DNA of 64,000 nt from Halothiobacillus sp. (GTDB taxonomy: Bacteria; Pseudomonadota; Gammaproteobacteria; Halothiobacillales; Halothiobacillaceae), in NCBI GenBank assembly GCA_016278265.1, contig JADQCE010000001.1, positions 62,001 to 126,000 on the forward strand, given 5' to 3'. The notes below the pieces were generated by a model. It worked only from the letters and a program-made list of their open reading frames with translations. It did not search any database and had not been told where the DNA came from. This document shows, piece by piece, positions 32,104-47,067 of this stretch. How positions within the stretch are numbered: position 1 is the stretch's first letter; each line of letters opens with the position of its first letter. A program made the translations under genes and the position numbers.

Positions 32104-32778
32104 ATGCCCGAGGTCTGCCCGCTCTGTGGGGGCGCGTTATCGCCTTTCGTGACCGTGGCAACGGGCAGGAAGACGGCGCAGCGGCCACTGGCCTTTCTGG
32201 AATGTCCCACCTGCTCCCTGGTCGTGCGTGATCCAGCGTCCTGGCCCGATTGCCAGATCGAACGGGCGCACTACCGATTGCATGACAATCGGGCCGATGA
32301 CCCGAACTACCGGCGTTTCCTGGCGCCGGCGATCGATCGATTGAAACCCGTGCTCGGCCCGGGTGTGACCGGGCTGGATTTCGGCTGCGGGCCGGACTCG
32401 GCGCTTGTCGCCGTGGGACGGCAAGCGGGGGCGTCGATGCTGGGCTACGATCCGCTGTTCGCCCCGGACGAGACAGTATTGCGCGACTCGGCTTACGACG
32501 TGGTCAGTTGCACCGAAACGGTCGAGCACCTGCATCGGCCTCGGCCGGCCTTTCAACAGATGGGGCGACTGCTGCGCCCGGGTGGCCGGCTGGTGATCCA
32601 GACCGGGTTCGCCCCGGAGGCTGCGGCGTTTGCGGACTGGCACTACTGGCGCGATCCCACCCACGTGATCTTCTTTCGCGCCCGGACCTTCGAGTGGCTG
32701 GCGGCGGCCTGCGGCTGGCGCATCGTCGAGATCGCCGCACCGGTGGCGGTGTTCGAGATGCCGCGAGTCGCACAGTGA
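32104..32778 (+). CDS. Zinc-ribbon class I SAM-dependent methyltransferase
   Basis: 224 residues. The N-terminus has two CxxC pairs (CPLC at about 5-8 and CPTC near 35) forming a likely zinc ribbon. The methyltransferase domain follows with motif I LDFGCGPDSA, the acidic residue in LGYDPLF, SCTETVEHLH (motif IV) and LLRPGGRLVIQTG. This is the pattern of the methyltransferase-11/23 group with an N-terminal zinc finger; the substrate is unknown. It starts one base after the antiporter stop. The next gene begins 22 bases downstream with its own strong ribosome site, so all three may share a transcript. Confidence 0.82.
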   Translation: MPEVCPLCGGALSPFVTVATGRKTAQRPLAFLECPTCSLVVRDPASWPDCQIERAHYRLHDNRADDPNYRRFLAPAIDRLKPVLGPGVTGLDFGCGPDSALVAVGRQAGASMLGYDPLFAPDETVLRDSAYDVVSCTETVEHLHRPRPAFQQMGRLLRPGGRLVIQTGFAPEAAAFADWHYWRDPTHVIFFRARTFEWLAAACGWRIVEIAAPVAVFEMPRVAQ

Positions 32779-32800
32779 TCAACAGGAGAGGGGGATTGTC

Positions 32801-33844
32801 ATGAAAGCCATCGGATTCGCACGTCACCTGCCCATCGACCACCCGCAGGCGTTCGAGGAATACGAGCTGCCGCTGCCCGAGCCGAGCCCGACGGACCTGC
32901 GGGTGGCGGTCGAGGCCGTCTCGGTCAACCCGGTGGACACCAAGGTGCGCGCACCGCGCCATCCCGACGCCGATCATCCCGACAACCGGGCCGATCCCGC
33001 GCCCCGGGTGCTGGGTTTCGATGCCTTCGGGGTGGTCGATGCCGTGGGCTCGGCCGTCACGCGCTTTCGCCCCGGCGACAGGGTGTTCTACGCCGGCGAT
33101 ATCGGCCGGCCGGGCAGCAATGCCGAATTCCAGCTGGTGGACGAGGCGATCGTGGGCCATGCGCCGCGCGGCATCGATCCCGCCGATGCCGCGGCCCTGC
33201 CGCTGACGGCGTTGACCGCCTGGGAGACGCTGTTCGACCGCCTGGGGCTGTCGCCCGACGGTACGGATGCCGGCACCCCGGTGCTGCTGATCAACGGCGC
33301 CGGCGGCGTCGGCTCGATGGCGATCCAGCTGGCCCGCGCGGCCGGGCTCAAGGTGATCGCCACCGCCTCGCGGCCCGAATCACGGCAATGGTGCCTGGAC
33401 CTCGGCGCCGACGAGGTGGTCGACCATTTCGGCGATCTGCCGGCGCAACTGGCCGCACGCGACCTCGATTCGATCCCGGCCATTGCCTGCTTCAATGATC
33501 TCGATCGACATTACCCGGCGATGGCGCATCTGGTGGCCCCGCAGGGGCGGTTGGCCAGCATCGTCGGCAACAAGACGCCGTTGCCGTTCCAGGAGCTGCG
33601 CGACAAGAGCGTGGGTTTTTTCTGGGAATACATGTTCACCCGGCCGCGGTTCGACACCCCGGACAAGGGCCGGCAGGGCGAGATCCTCGACACGGTCGCC
33701 GGCATGCTCGAGGACGGGCGTCTCCGGACCACGCGGCACGAGGTGTTGGGTCCGATCAACGTCGACAACCTGCGTGCCGCGCACCGGGCGCTGGAGGGTG
33801 GTCATGTGATCGGCAAGCTCACGCTGGCCGGGTTCGATGATTAG
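32801..33844 (+). CDS. Zinc-type alcohol dehydrogenase-like / quinone reductase (MDR, ZADH1 type)
   Basis: 347 residues of the medium-chain dehydrogenase/reductase fold. The N-terminal GroES-like part has VSVNPVDTKVR and VLGFDAFGVVDAVGSAV. The Rossmann part has LLINGAGGVGSMAIQLARAAG for NADP(H), then SRPESRQWCLDLGADEVVDH. The catalytic-zinc cysteine and histidine of true alcohol dehydrogenases are absent, so it is probably an enone or quinone reductase despite its usual zinc-binding name. AGGAGAGG before ATG 32801 fixes the start. The terminator at 33880-33906 ends the unit. Substrate unknown. Confidence 0.87.
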   Translation: MKAIGFARHLPIDHPQAFEEYELPLPEPSPTDLRVAVEAVSVNPVDTKVRAPRHPDADHPDNRADPAPRVLGFDAFGVVDAVGSAVTRFRPGDRVFYAGDIGRPGSNAEFQLVDEAIVGHAPRGIDPADAAALPLTALTAWETLFDRLGLSPDGTDAGTPVLLINGAGGVGSMAIQLARAAGLKVIATASRPESRQWCLDLGADEVVDHFGDLPAQLAARDLDSIPAIACFNDLDRHYPAMAHLVAPQGRLASIVGNKTPLPFQELRDKSVGFFWEYMFTRPRFDTPDKGRQGEILDTVAGMLEDGRLRTTRHEVLGPINVDNLRAAHRALEGGHVIGKLTLAGFDD

Positions 33845-33879
33845 CGCGGACCGCTCCCCACCTTGATCGATCGATAAAA

Positions 33880-33906
33880 AAATCCCCCGGGCTTGCCGGG
33901 GGATTT
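33880..33906. terminator. Bidirectional intrinsic terminator
   Basis: AAATCCCCCGG (33880-33890) pairs with CCGGGGGATTT (33896-33906) around GCTTG, with an A-run on the left and T's on the right. It sits between the convergent reductase and glycerate kinase genes. Confidence 0.9.
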
Positions 33907-33944
33907 GTCGTCCAGGGTGTCCTCTTGGTCAGCGGTTACGCCAC

Positions 33945-35096
33945 TCACCCGGTCCGCGCGAGGTAGTCCTGCATCAGGGTCTGCGTGCGGGTGATGATCC
34001 AGCGCGCCGGTTCGGCCATCGCCTGCTCGAGTGTGATCGAGCCGTCGCACAACGCCCGGGCATCGGCCAGGCCGAAGGCCGTCAGTTCCGCCTCGCTGCA
34101 GGCGATGCTGCCGGCGATCGCCATCACGGGCACGTGCAGTCGTCCGGCCCGGTTCACGACCTCGGCGACCACCTTGCCGCGCGAGGTCTGGCCATCGATC
34201 TGTCCCTCGCCGGTGATGACCAGATTGGACTCGCTGATGGCCGCGTCCAGACCGATCAGCTCGGCGATGTAGGCCGCGCCCATCCGGGCGGTGCCGCCCA
34301 GCACACAGTCCAGCGCAAAGCCGAGCCCGCCGGCGGCCCCGGCGCCCGGGGTGTCTGCCGGACGTTGCAGGTGGCCGGCCGCCTCGATCCGCTCGGCCAG
34401 GCACGCGAGGTGCCGGTCCATGGCCTCGATGTCCGACTCGGCCAGCCCCTTCTGTGGGCCGAATACCGGGCTCGCCCCGTGCGGGCCGGTCAGCGGGTTG
34501 TCGACATCGTTGAGCACGGTGATCTCGACGTCCGCCAGGCGCGCATCCAGCGCGGAGAAATCGACACGTGCCAGGCTGCGCAGTGACGACGGATGGGCGT
34601 CCAGCGCCTGCCCATCGGCATCCAGGAACCGCACGCCCAGCGCGGCGAGCATGCCCGCGCCACCGTCGACCGTGCCGCTGCCGCCCAGACCGATGAGCAG
34701 GTGATTGGCGCCGGCATCCATCGCCGAGCGCATCAGTTCACCCACGCCCCGGGTCTCGAGCCGCCACGGGTCGCGGCGGTCCGTCGGCACCAGGTCGAGC
34801 CCGCAGGCCGAGGCCACGTCGATCACGGCCCGACGGTTGGCGGGGTCGAACCCCCAGCCGGCAGTCAGGTGCGTGCCGGTCGGCCCATGCACGTCGGAGA
34901 GATGCCATTCCCAGCCCAGCGTGTGCGCAACCAGGTCCGCGGTGCCCTCGCCGCCATCGGCCATGGGCAGGGCGCGGATCTGCGCCGTCGGGCGGGCCGC
35001 ATGAACACCGCGCGCCATGGCGGCGGCCACGGCGTCGGCTTCCAGGCTGCCCTTGAAGCTGTCCGGGCAGAGGACAACGTGCAGGTCATCAGACAA
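33945..35096 (-). CDS. Glycerate 2-kinase (GlxK/GarK family)
   Basis: 383 residues, family length. The start LHVVLCPDSFKGSLEADAVAAAMARG and PMADGGEGTADLV are hallmarks of the glycerate kinase type 1 family; GLGGSGTVDGGAGMLAALG, NPLTGPHGASPVFGPQKG and VITGEGQIDGQTSRGKV follow in the expected order. It phosphorylates D-glycerate to 2-phosphoglycerate in this family. Its start overlaps the end of the permease gene by eight bases, so the two form an operon for taking up and using glycerate. A role in salvaging glycolate-derived glycerate is possible but not shown. Confidence 0.93.
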   Translation of the reverse strand: MSDDLHVVLCPDSFKGSLEADAVAAAMARGVHAARPTAQIRALPMADGGEGTADLVAHTLGWEWHLSDVHGPTGTHLTAGWGFDPANRRAVIDVASACGLDLVPTDRRDPWRLETRGVGELMRSAMDAGANHLLIGLGGSGTVDGGAGMLAALGVRFLDADGQALDAHPSSLRSLARVDFSALDARLADVEITVLNDVDNPLTGPHGASPVFGPQKGLAESDIEAMDRHLACLAERIEAAGHLQRPADTPGAGAAGGLGFALDCVLGGTARMGAAYIAELIGLDAAISESNLVITGEGQIDGQTSRGKVVAEVVNRAGRLHVPVMAIAGSIACSEAELTAFGLADARALCDGSITLEQAMAEPARWIITRTQTLMQDYLARTG

Positions 35097-36453
35097 GGAT
35101 CAGCCCCAGCAGGTAGATCGTGATCATGGCGCTAATGCCTTGCAGCAGGGTGGCCGTGGTGAAGGTCTTGTAGGCGGTGGAGACCTTCATCCGGCTGAAC
35201 TGCGAGACCACCCAGAAGAAGCTGTCGTTCGCGTGCGAGACGGTCATCGCCCCGGCGCCCACGGCCATCACGGCCAGCACGGTGCCCATCTCCGAATCGA
35301 GCCCCAGGTCTGGTAGCAGCGGTGCGACCAGGCTCGAGGCGGTAATCAGTGCCACGGTCGACGAGCCCTGCGCGGATTTGAGCGCCGCGGCAATGATGAA
35401 CGGCACGAACAGCCCCAGGCCCAGGCCGGTCAGCATTGCACCGAGCTGGTCGCCCAGCGGGGTGGAGCGCAGCACGTTGCCGAAGGCGCCGCCGGCGCCG
35501 GTGATCAAGATGATCGGTGCGGCCAGCAGGATGCCGTCGACGGTCATCTGGTGGACGCGGTCCTTCTTCTCGCCGCCCTTGATCAGGCCCAGGGCGAATA
35601 GCAGGCCGATGGCCAGTGCCACGACCGGCAGGCCGAGGAAGATGAAGGTGTCGGCGATCAGGCCCGGCTCGGCGTCACGCGTGGCGAGGCTCGCGATTGA
35701 GCCCAGGCAGATCAGCGCGATCGGGGCGATGATCGGCATGAACGAGGCCAGTGTTGACGGACGATGCGTTGTGTCCGGTTCCGGCTCCTTGATCTCCTCG
35801 CCGACCGCTTCACTGATCGGGTCGGGCTCGAGCATCTCGGCTTCATTGGCCGGGTCGGAGAAGCGACTGGCCCACAGCGCGCCGACGATCGCGGTGACCG
35901 CGGCGACGAACAGGCCGACCAGGATCACCAGGCCCAGCGAATCGGCAATGCCGAGGTTGGCGGCCGCGGCGATCGGCCCCGGGGTCGGCGGCACGAAGTT
36001 ATGGGTGGCGAACAGGCCGGTGGCCAGTGCGACGCTCATGGCGACCACCGAGATGCCGGTCTTCTTCGCCATGGCGTTCTTGAGCGAGTTCAGGATCACG
36101 TAACCCGAGTCGCAGAACACCGGGATCGACACGATGTAGCCGATCAGCGAGACGGTGAAGTTGGGGAAGCGATCGGACAGCAGGCGAATGATCGCCTCGG
36201 CCATTACGATGGCGGCCCCGGTGCGCTCCAGGATCACGCCGATGATCGTGCCCAGGGCGATGACGATGCCGATGTAACCCAGCGTGCCGCCAAAGCCGTT
36301 GTTGATGATGCTAATGGCTTCCTTCGGCGCGATACCACCGGCAAGGGCCATGGCGAAGGCGGCCAGCAACAGGGCCAGGAAGGGGTGCATGCGCAGTTTC
36401 GCGGTAGCGAATACCAGCGCGATCACCACGATGATCAGGCTTGCGATAAGCAT
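35089..36453 (-). CDS. GntP-family permease, probable glycerate transporter
   Basis: 454 residues with about twelve hydrophobic helices, starting SLIIVVIALVFATAKLRMHPFLALLLAAFAM. Family motifs include GGIAPKEAISIINNGFGGTLGYIGIVIALGTIIG, THNFVPPTPGPIAAA and HANDSFFWVVSQFS near the end. GntP proteins carry gluconate or related hydroxy acids with protons across the inner membrane. The overlap with glycerate kinase argues for glycerate as substrate. AAGGAG lies ten bases before ATG 36453. A cytoplasmic loop near residues 205-240 is unusually acidic and varies within the family. Confidence 0.9.
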   Translation of the reverse strand: MLIASLIIVVIALVFATAKLRMHPFLALLLAAFAMALAGGIAPKEAISIINNGFGGTLGYIGIVIALGTIIGVILERTGAAIVMAEAIIRLLSDRFPNFTVSLIGYIVSIPVFCDSGYVILNSLKNAMAKKTGISVVAMSVALATGLFATHNFVPPTPGPIAAAANLGIADSLGLVILVGLFVAAVTAIVGALWASRFSDPANEAEMLEPDPISEAVGEEIKEPEPDTTHRPSTLASFMPIIAPIALICLGSIASLATRDAEPGLIADTFIFLGLPVVALAIGLLFALGLIKGGEKKDRVHQMTVDGILLAAPIILITGAGGAFGNVLRSTPLGDQLGAMLTGLGLGLFVPFIIAAALKSAQGSSTVALITASSLVAPLLPDLGLDSEMGTVLAVMAVGAGAMTVSHANDSFFWVVSQFSRMKVSTAYKTFTTATLLQGISAMITIYLLGLILV

Positions 36454-36747
36454 TTGGCTCAGTCTCCTTGTGTCAGGTGGTTCTTGTTGTTTTTTCTTGT
36501 CGTGGTCATGTCGAGGGGGCCCTTGGCCGGCCGCGAGCTTCCTCGAAGTGACAGCCGCAGTGTAGACCTCACATCAAAGCCCCGCGATAAAGAAATGCCT
36601 ATCGGGGATCAACTAGGTTTGATGGCTAATAATGTGTCGGGTGACGCATGAAGCGGCACTCATGTTGATACCGTTTCACACCGCGAAAATCGCCGACGGT
36701 TGTCGGAATATCGGACGGGTGGATTTGCTGGATGCGCGTTGCAAAGC
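36454..36747. other. Upstream region of the glycerate operon with a candidate operator
   Basis: No gene is seen. On the minus strand, CCCCGATA (36600-36607) and its inverted partner (36580-36589, with a 2-base bulge) make an imperfect palindrome that overlaps a weak promoter-like pair (TTGATC and TTTATC). It could be the binding site for a glycerate-responsive regulator. No regulator gene is adjacent. This is a suggestion from symmetry only. Confidence 0.3.
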
Positions 36748-36781
36748 AAAAAGGCCGCGCCGGGCATGCCGGGCGGCCTTT
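36748..36781 (-). terminator. Intrinsic terminator after the tRNA-Ile2 gene
   Basis: AAAGGCC (36750-36756) pairs with GGCCTTT (36775-36781), and a GC-rich inner stem centres on GCATGC. On the minus strand the hairpin is followed by TTTTTGC. It lies 80 bases beyond the tRNA 3' end. Confidence 0.8.
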
Positions 36782-36860
36782 GAATGCTTCGAGTTGGGAT
36801 TGGAAAGCGCTGTCGGGGCGTGCTCCTGGAAACGGGGGCAGCCAACGTGCATGTGTTGAA

Positions 36861-36937
36861 TGGTGGGCCCAACAGGACTCGAACCTGTGACCAAGCGATT
36901 ATGAGTCGCCTGCTCTAACCAACTGAGCTATGGGCCC
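36861..36937 (-). tRNA. ileX: tRNA-Ile2 (anticodon CAT, lysidine-modified)
   Basis: 77 bases on the minus strand with encoded CCA (36861-36863). The acceptor stem starts GGGCCCA, the anticodon arm is GGCGA CTCATAA TCGCT and the T arm carries GGTTCGAGTCC. The anticodon is CAT, but the D and anticodon arms (TTAGAGCAGGCGACTCATAA) match the isoleucine tRNA whose C34 is changed to lysidine by TilS to read AUA, rather than methionine tRNAs. Its place just after rpoD is also the ileX position in E. coli. Identity as Ile2 rather than Met is from this resemblance. Confidence 0.92.
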
Positions 36938-36992
36938 TTGCGGCCGTGGTGCAAACCACGAAGGCCGGCGGTGAGGCCGGCCTGGAAGGGGA

Positions 36993-38804
<1,812 letters not shown>

Positions 38805-39017
38805 CGGCGTGGAACCTGCTCCGGCAATTCGGTGAAAACGTCTGAAAGTCGCGCCGCGGGAGTGCAGGCGCCGAGCGCGGCGCGCCCGGGTGTCGAGCGG
38901 GCCGTGTCAGTGGATTGTTGCGGCGCGAGGAGACGTTTGGGCCTCGCGCGGGGTGGCCCGAAGAGCCGGTCGATTGGACGGGCTGACGAATCGGGCGTTC
39001 CCGATGGGGAACACGAA

Positions 39018-39046
39018 ATTATACCGCCCCGGGGGCGTTTCGTCCA
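39018..39046 (-). promoter_or_regulatory. Promoter of rpoD
   Basis: A perfect TATAAT on the minus strand (39018-39023) is preceded after 17 bases by TGGACG (39041-39046, four of six). The start point would be near 39010, giving an rpoD leader of about 200 bases. The promoter lies just beyond the dnaG stop. Confidence 0.75.
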
Positions 39047-39054
39047 TGTTGCGG

Positions 39055-40674
39055 TCAGTCGCGCGACGGCCGGCCACCGGCCAGGTTGGCTCGTTGCTGG
39101 CGCTTCTTCTCCGCGAGTCCCTCGCGTTGACGTCGCTTCTCCAGGATGTCACCCAACATGTTGGCGGCGATTTCGGCGTTTTCAATACCCACCAAATTCT
39201 GCGCCTCGGCGATCTGGCGATCCTCCGCGGTCAGGCCGTCGTCGAGCAGGCGCTGGATCACGGCCGGCGGTTTGCCCTCATACCAAGCTTCCGCGGGGCG
39301 CAGGCGGTCGGTCAGCCGAGGGTGGGTCAGCGCCAACCGCAGAATGGCGTGCTCCTCCGAACGCGCCGGTGGTGGACGTTTGGCGGCGGTGGGCCCCGTT
39401 GCCCTGTTTTCCTCCCGGAACGGCCGGCCGAACAGCCCGTGGTGGCGATCGACCTGTCGCGCGGTCAACCGCTTGAGGCTGCCCTGCGGCATGCGTTCGA
39501 TCAGCTGGTGGGCCTGCTTGTTCTTGCGCGCCCGCGCGGCGGTATCGTCGCCGGGGGTGGCCTCGTCGAGATGCAGGGTCAAAAAGCGGTCGAAGCCCAT
39601 CGCCTCCTGTTCGATGAAGCGATTGAAGCCCGACTGGCCCTGGGCGCGCACGAAGCTGTCCGGGTCTTCTCCCTCCGGCAGGAAGGCAAACCGCAGATCG
39701 CGGCCGTCCTGCATCAGGGGCAGGGCGACCGAGAGCGCCTTGACCGCCGCGCGGCGGCCGGCGGCATCGCCATCGAAGCAGAACACGATCCGCTCGGTCT
39801 GCCGATAGAGCAGATCGAGTTGCTCGGCGGTCGTGGCCGTGCCCAGCGTGGCGACCGCGTGAGGGATGCCGTTTTGCGCCAGCAGGATCACGTCCATGTA
39901 GCCCTCGACCACGATCAGCTGGTCGGGGCGCTGGTCGACCTGGCGTGATTCGTACAGCCCGTAGACACCGAAGCCCTTGTGGAACAGCTCGGTTTCCGGC
40001 GAGTTGAGGTACTTGGGCTCGCCCGCCCCGATCACCCGGCCGCCGAAGCCGATCACGTGCCCGCGCGGGTCACGAATCGGGAAGATCACCCGATCACGGA
40101 ATCGGTCGTAGCGGTCACCGTTGTCCCGCTGGATTAGCAGCCCCGTGGCCACCAGTTCCTCCGGGCGTGCCCGGCCGCCCAGTGCCGATTCGAGGTGGTT
40201 GCCGGGCGGGGCGAAGCCCAGCGCGAAGCGGGCGGCCGTCTCGCCGGTCAGCCCGCGTTGCTTGAGAAAGTCGATCGCCTCGCTCGACTGCTTGAGGTTG
40301 CCGCGAAACCAGTCGCTGGCCATCGCCGTGATCTGACGCAGCCGGCCGATCCGGTCGAGCTTCTCCTGGTCGCCCTGCTCGCGCGGGATCTCGAGGCCCA
40401 GCCGGCCGGCCAGGTGCTCGATGGCGGTGGGGAAGTCGAGATGGTCGAATTCCATCAAAAAGCCCACCACGTTGCCGTGCGCCCCGCAGCCGAAGCAGTG
40501 GTAGAACTGCTTGTCCGGGGTGACGTAAAACGAGGGCGTCTTCTCCTGGTGGAACGGGCAGCAGGCCGCGAATTCCTTGCCCTTCTTCTTCAGCGGCACG
40601 CGCGCGCCGATCACCTCGACGATATCCGACCGCGAGACGACTTCCTCGACGAAGGCTTCCGGGATGCGACTCAT
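39055..40674 (-). CDS. dnaG: DNA primase DnaG
   Basis: 539 residues, somewhat shorter than the common 580-600. The N-terminal zinc-binding domain has CCPFHQEKTPSFYVTPD and FHCFGCGAHG-type spacing (YHCFGCGAHG). The RNA polymerase core follows with EGYMDVILLAQNG and the TOPRIM acidic cluster in FCFDGDAAGRRAA. The C-terminal part that contacts DnaB helicase is reduced. It makes RNA primers at replication forks. ATG 40674 begins MSRIPEAFVEEV, the normal start. In most gammaproteobacteria rpsU lies immediately upstream; here gltB does, and rpsU is 20 kb away. Confidence 0.97.
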   Translation of the reverse strand: MSRIPEAFVEEVVSRSDIVEVIGARVPLKKKGKEFAACCPFHQEKTPSFYVTPDKQFYHCFGCGAHGNVVGFLMEFDHLDFPTAIEHLAGRLGLEIPREQGDQEKLDRIGRLRQITAMASDWFRGNLKQSSEAIDFLKQRGLTGETAARFALGFAPPGNHLESALGGRARPEELVATGLLIQRDNGDRYDRFRDRVIFPIRDPRGHVIGFGGRVIGAGEPKYLNSPETELFHKGFGVYGLYESRQVDQRPDQLIVVEGYMDVILLAQNGIPHAVATLGTATTAEQLDLLYRQTERIVFCFDGDAAGRRAAVKALSVALPLMQDGRDLRFAFLPEGEDPDSFVRAQGQSGFNRFIEQEAMGFDRFLTLHLDEATPGDDTAARARKNKQAHQLIERMPQGSLKRLTARQVDRHHGLFGRPFREENRATGPTAAKRPPPARSEEHAILRLALTHPRLTDRLRPAEAWYEGKPPAVIQRLLDDGLTAEDRQIAEAQNLVGIENAEIAANMLGDILEKRRQREGLAEKKRQQRANLAGGRPSRD

Positions 40675-40701
40675 GGCGATTCTCGATCGTCGCAAATAAC
40701 A

Positions 40702-40733
40702 GGACCGACCACCCCGGGGAGGGTGGTCGGTCC
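40702..40733 (-). terminator. Probable terminator after gltB
   Basis: GGACCGACCACCC (40702-40714) pairs perfectly with 40721-40733, loop of six. On the minus strand it is followed by TGTTATTTG, only moderately T-rich. It separates gltB from dnaG. Confidence 0.7.
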
Positions 40734-40776
40734 CGGATTGACGATGCCTCGAGCCGTAGCGGGCCCGCGCATCGGT

Positions 40777-45240
<4,464 letters not shown>

Positions 45241-45403
45241 GAGTTGCGCAACCTCTTGGATTCTTCCGGCTTGCCGGGCGAGCGACGCTCATCCCGCCCT
45301 CGGCTTTGGCGGCCCGGCCGTCTCGTCGGTGCGCTTTGACAGCGCCCCTACAGCCCAGGTGCCGACCGTGGTTCGATGTGCGCCCGTATCCGGGGGATTT
45401 GGG

Positions 45404-45430
45404 CAAAATGGGCCGGAATTTTACCGGCCC
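45404..45430 (-). terminator. Terminator of the pil-aro-SPOR operon
   Basis: On the minus strand GGGCCGG (45424-45430), a TAAAATT loop and CCGGCCC (45410-45416) are followed by ATTTTG. It lies 126 bases after the SPOR-protein stop and before gltB. The rest of the 315-base gap 45241-45555 must contain the gltB promoter, which I could not place. Confidence 0.7.
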
Positions 45431-45555
45431 GGGGGGAATCAGGCAAATCGATATATCGGCGCGTCTCCGCCGTGGAGTCGGCGGGTGACGGGCCGGGGGG
45501 TGGGTGGGGCTGCGGATTGCCCCGCGGCCCGCCTCGAGGCAATGCCGCGATGCCC

Positions 45556-47025
45556 TTAATCCGCGGCGTCGACGAGCCGGTCCTGGATCGCACCCACCGA
45601 GCGTGGATAGGGCTTGAGATCGCGCAACGCGGTCGGCAGCGAGGCGATGGCGTGCTCGGCTCGTTCGGCCGAAGCGAAATCACCGAAAGTCACTGTGTAG
45701 AGGACCTTGCCGTTGATCGACTGGGTGTAGATGCGCCACTGATCACGCGGCTGCTCGTCGGTCGCGAAACGCTCGATCATCCCCTCGGCGCCGTCGAGAT
45801 TGCCGAAGGCGGCCAACTGAATGGCGGCCCGGGCGCGTGGCTGATCGCGGAACCAGGCGTTATCGACGTCCGCTGTTGGCGTGGATGCGGCGGTGCCACG
45901 GGCGTCTGCCGTGACGGGAGCCGCCGCGGCCTCATCGTCTTGTTCCACGACGTCGGCGTTGGACGTCTCGCGGCCGTCGGTTGACTCAGCGGCATCGCTG
46001 TCGGCCGAGACGTCCTCGGCAGGGACTGACGCGTTGCGCTCCTTCAGGCTTTCGTCCGGGAACGGAACGTATGGCGGCAGGCCATGGTCGACCGGCGCGG
46101 CGGCCTCAGTCTGATTCTCGCCGTCGGTGGTCTCATCGGTCGAGGCAGTGGCGGTGCTCGATGTCTCGCGGCCGGCTTCCTCGCTCGCTGGTTGTTGCCC
46201 GGTGCTCTCCGCGTCGGCCGCGGTTGATGCGCCGGATTGCTCGTTCGACTCGTTTACGGTGATCGCGCTTTCGGTGTCCGAGGGTGTGGGGTCGTCCGAG
46301 CGGCCGAGCAGGGCGAACACGCCAATGGCGACGACGGCGACGCTGATGCCCGCGGCGATCAGCAGGGTCGGGCTGGCCCAGGGCGGGCGACTTGCCGGCG
46401 CCGGCCGGGAAGGCTGGCTGTCTGCCGGCGGGGCTGAGGCCGTTGTCGTGGCGGCCGCGGCGGCGTTATCCGGGGTGCCCGCGGCGGCCGCCGGTGCTGC
46501 AGCGGCCGCTTGCGTGCTGCCGAGCAACTGGGCGCAATGCAGGTCGGCGACCAGGCCGGCCAGCGGTTGGGCCGTTTCCGCCTGTTCACAGAGGCCGGCA
46601 GCGCCGACCAGGAGGAACAGGATGCGTTCGCGTGCAAGCTCGTGCGACTGGGTGATCAGGTCAAACAGGGCATCGGCGGCGCTGGATGCCAGCCATTGGT
46701 CGGCGTTCTCCACCACGATCAGGAGCCGCTCCTGTCCCTCAAGCGTAGCGGTGGCGGCGCTGATCAGCTGGTCGATGGTCTCGATGCCGGCAGACAGTTG
46801 CAGGACGGTGCTCAACTGGTCGATCAGGGCGGCCGAGCCGTTGCCAGTGTCGGCACGCAGCACGACCGGGCGGACCTGGCGGGGCAATTTTTGGCCGATG
46901 AGCTTGACGAAGGCGCGACGCTCGGCGGCCGAGTCTCCCTCGACGACCATGAACCGGTCGGAATACTTGGCGTACTGGACGATTCGTTCGGCCTGTTCCA
47001 GGGCGTGTTCCGTCGCTTCGGTCAT
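45556..47025 (-). CDS. DamX-like SPOR-domain protein with degenerate ATPase-like N-terminus
   Basis: 489 residues. The first 200 look like the AAA-type domain of DamX/ExeA-like proteins (LLIVVENADQWLASSAADALFDLI resembles a Walker B region), but the Walker A loop is replaced by VVEGDSAAERRAF, so nucleotide binding is doubtful. One membrane helix follows (LLIAAGISVAVVAIGVFALL, about 225-245). A long Ala/Ser/Thr/Glu-rich linker runs to about 390, and a C-terminal SPOR domain (RAAIQLAAFGNLDGAEGMIERF to the end) binds denuded peptidoglycan at the division septum. The position between aroB and gltB is conserved in Pseudomonas (PA5037). Confidence 0.82.
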   Translation of the reverse strand: MTEATEHALEQAERIVQYAKYSDRFMVVEGDSAAERRAFVKLIGQKLPRQVRPVVLRADTGNGSAALIDQLSTVLQLSAGIETIDQLISAATATLEGQERLLIVVENADQWLASSAADALFDLITQSHELARERILFLLVGAAGLCEQAETAQPLAGLVADLHCAQLLGSTQAAAAAPAAAAGTPDNAAAAATTTASAPPADSQPSRPAPASRPPWASPTLLIAAGISVAVVAIGVFALLGRSDDPTPSDTESAITVNESNEQSGASTAADAESTGQQPASEEAGRETSSTATASTDETTDGENQTEAAAPVDHGLPPYVPFPDESLKERNASVPAEDVSADSDAAESTDGRETSNADVVEQDDEAAAAPVTADARGTAASTPTADVDNAWFRDQPRARAAIQLAAFGNLDGAEGMIERFATDEQPRDQWRIYTQSINGKVLYTVTFGDFASAERAEHAIASLPTALRDLKPYPRSVGAIQDRLVDAAD

Positions 47026-47067
47026 GGCAGCATCCTTCGTTGCTTGAGTCGGTAGTTGTATGAACGT

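Noticed and set aside
36861-36937. Elongator or initiator tRNA-Met (CAT anticodon)
   Set aside because: The D and anticodon arms match the lysidine-type isoleucine tRNA, and the initiator's unpaired first base and GGG/CCC anticodon stem are absent.
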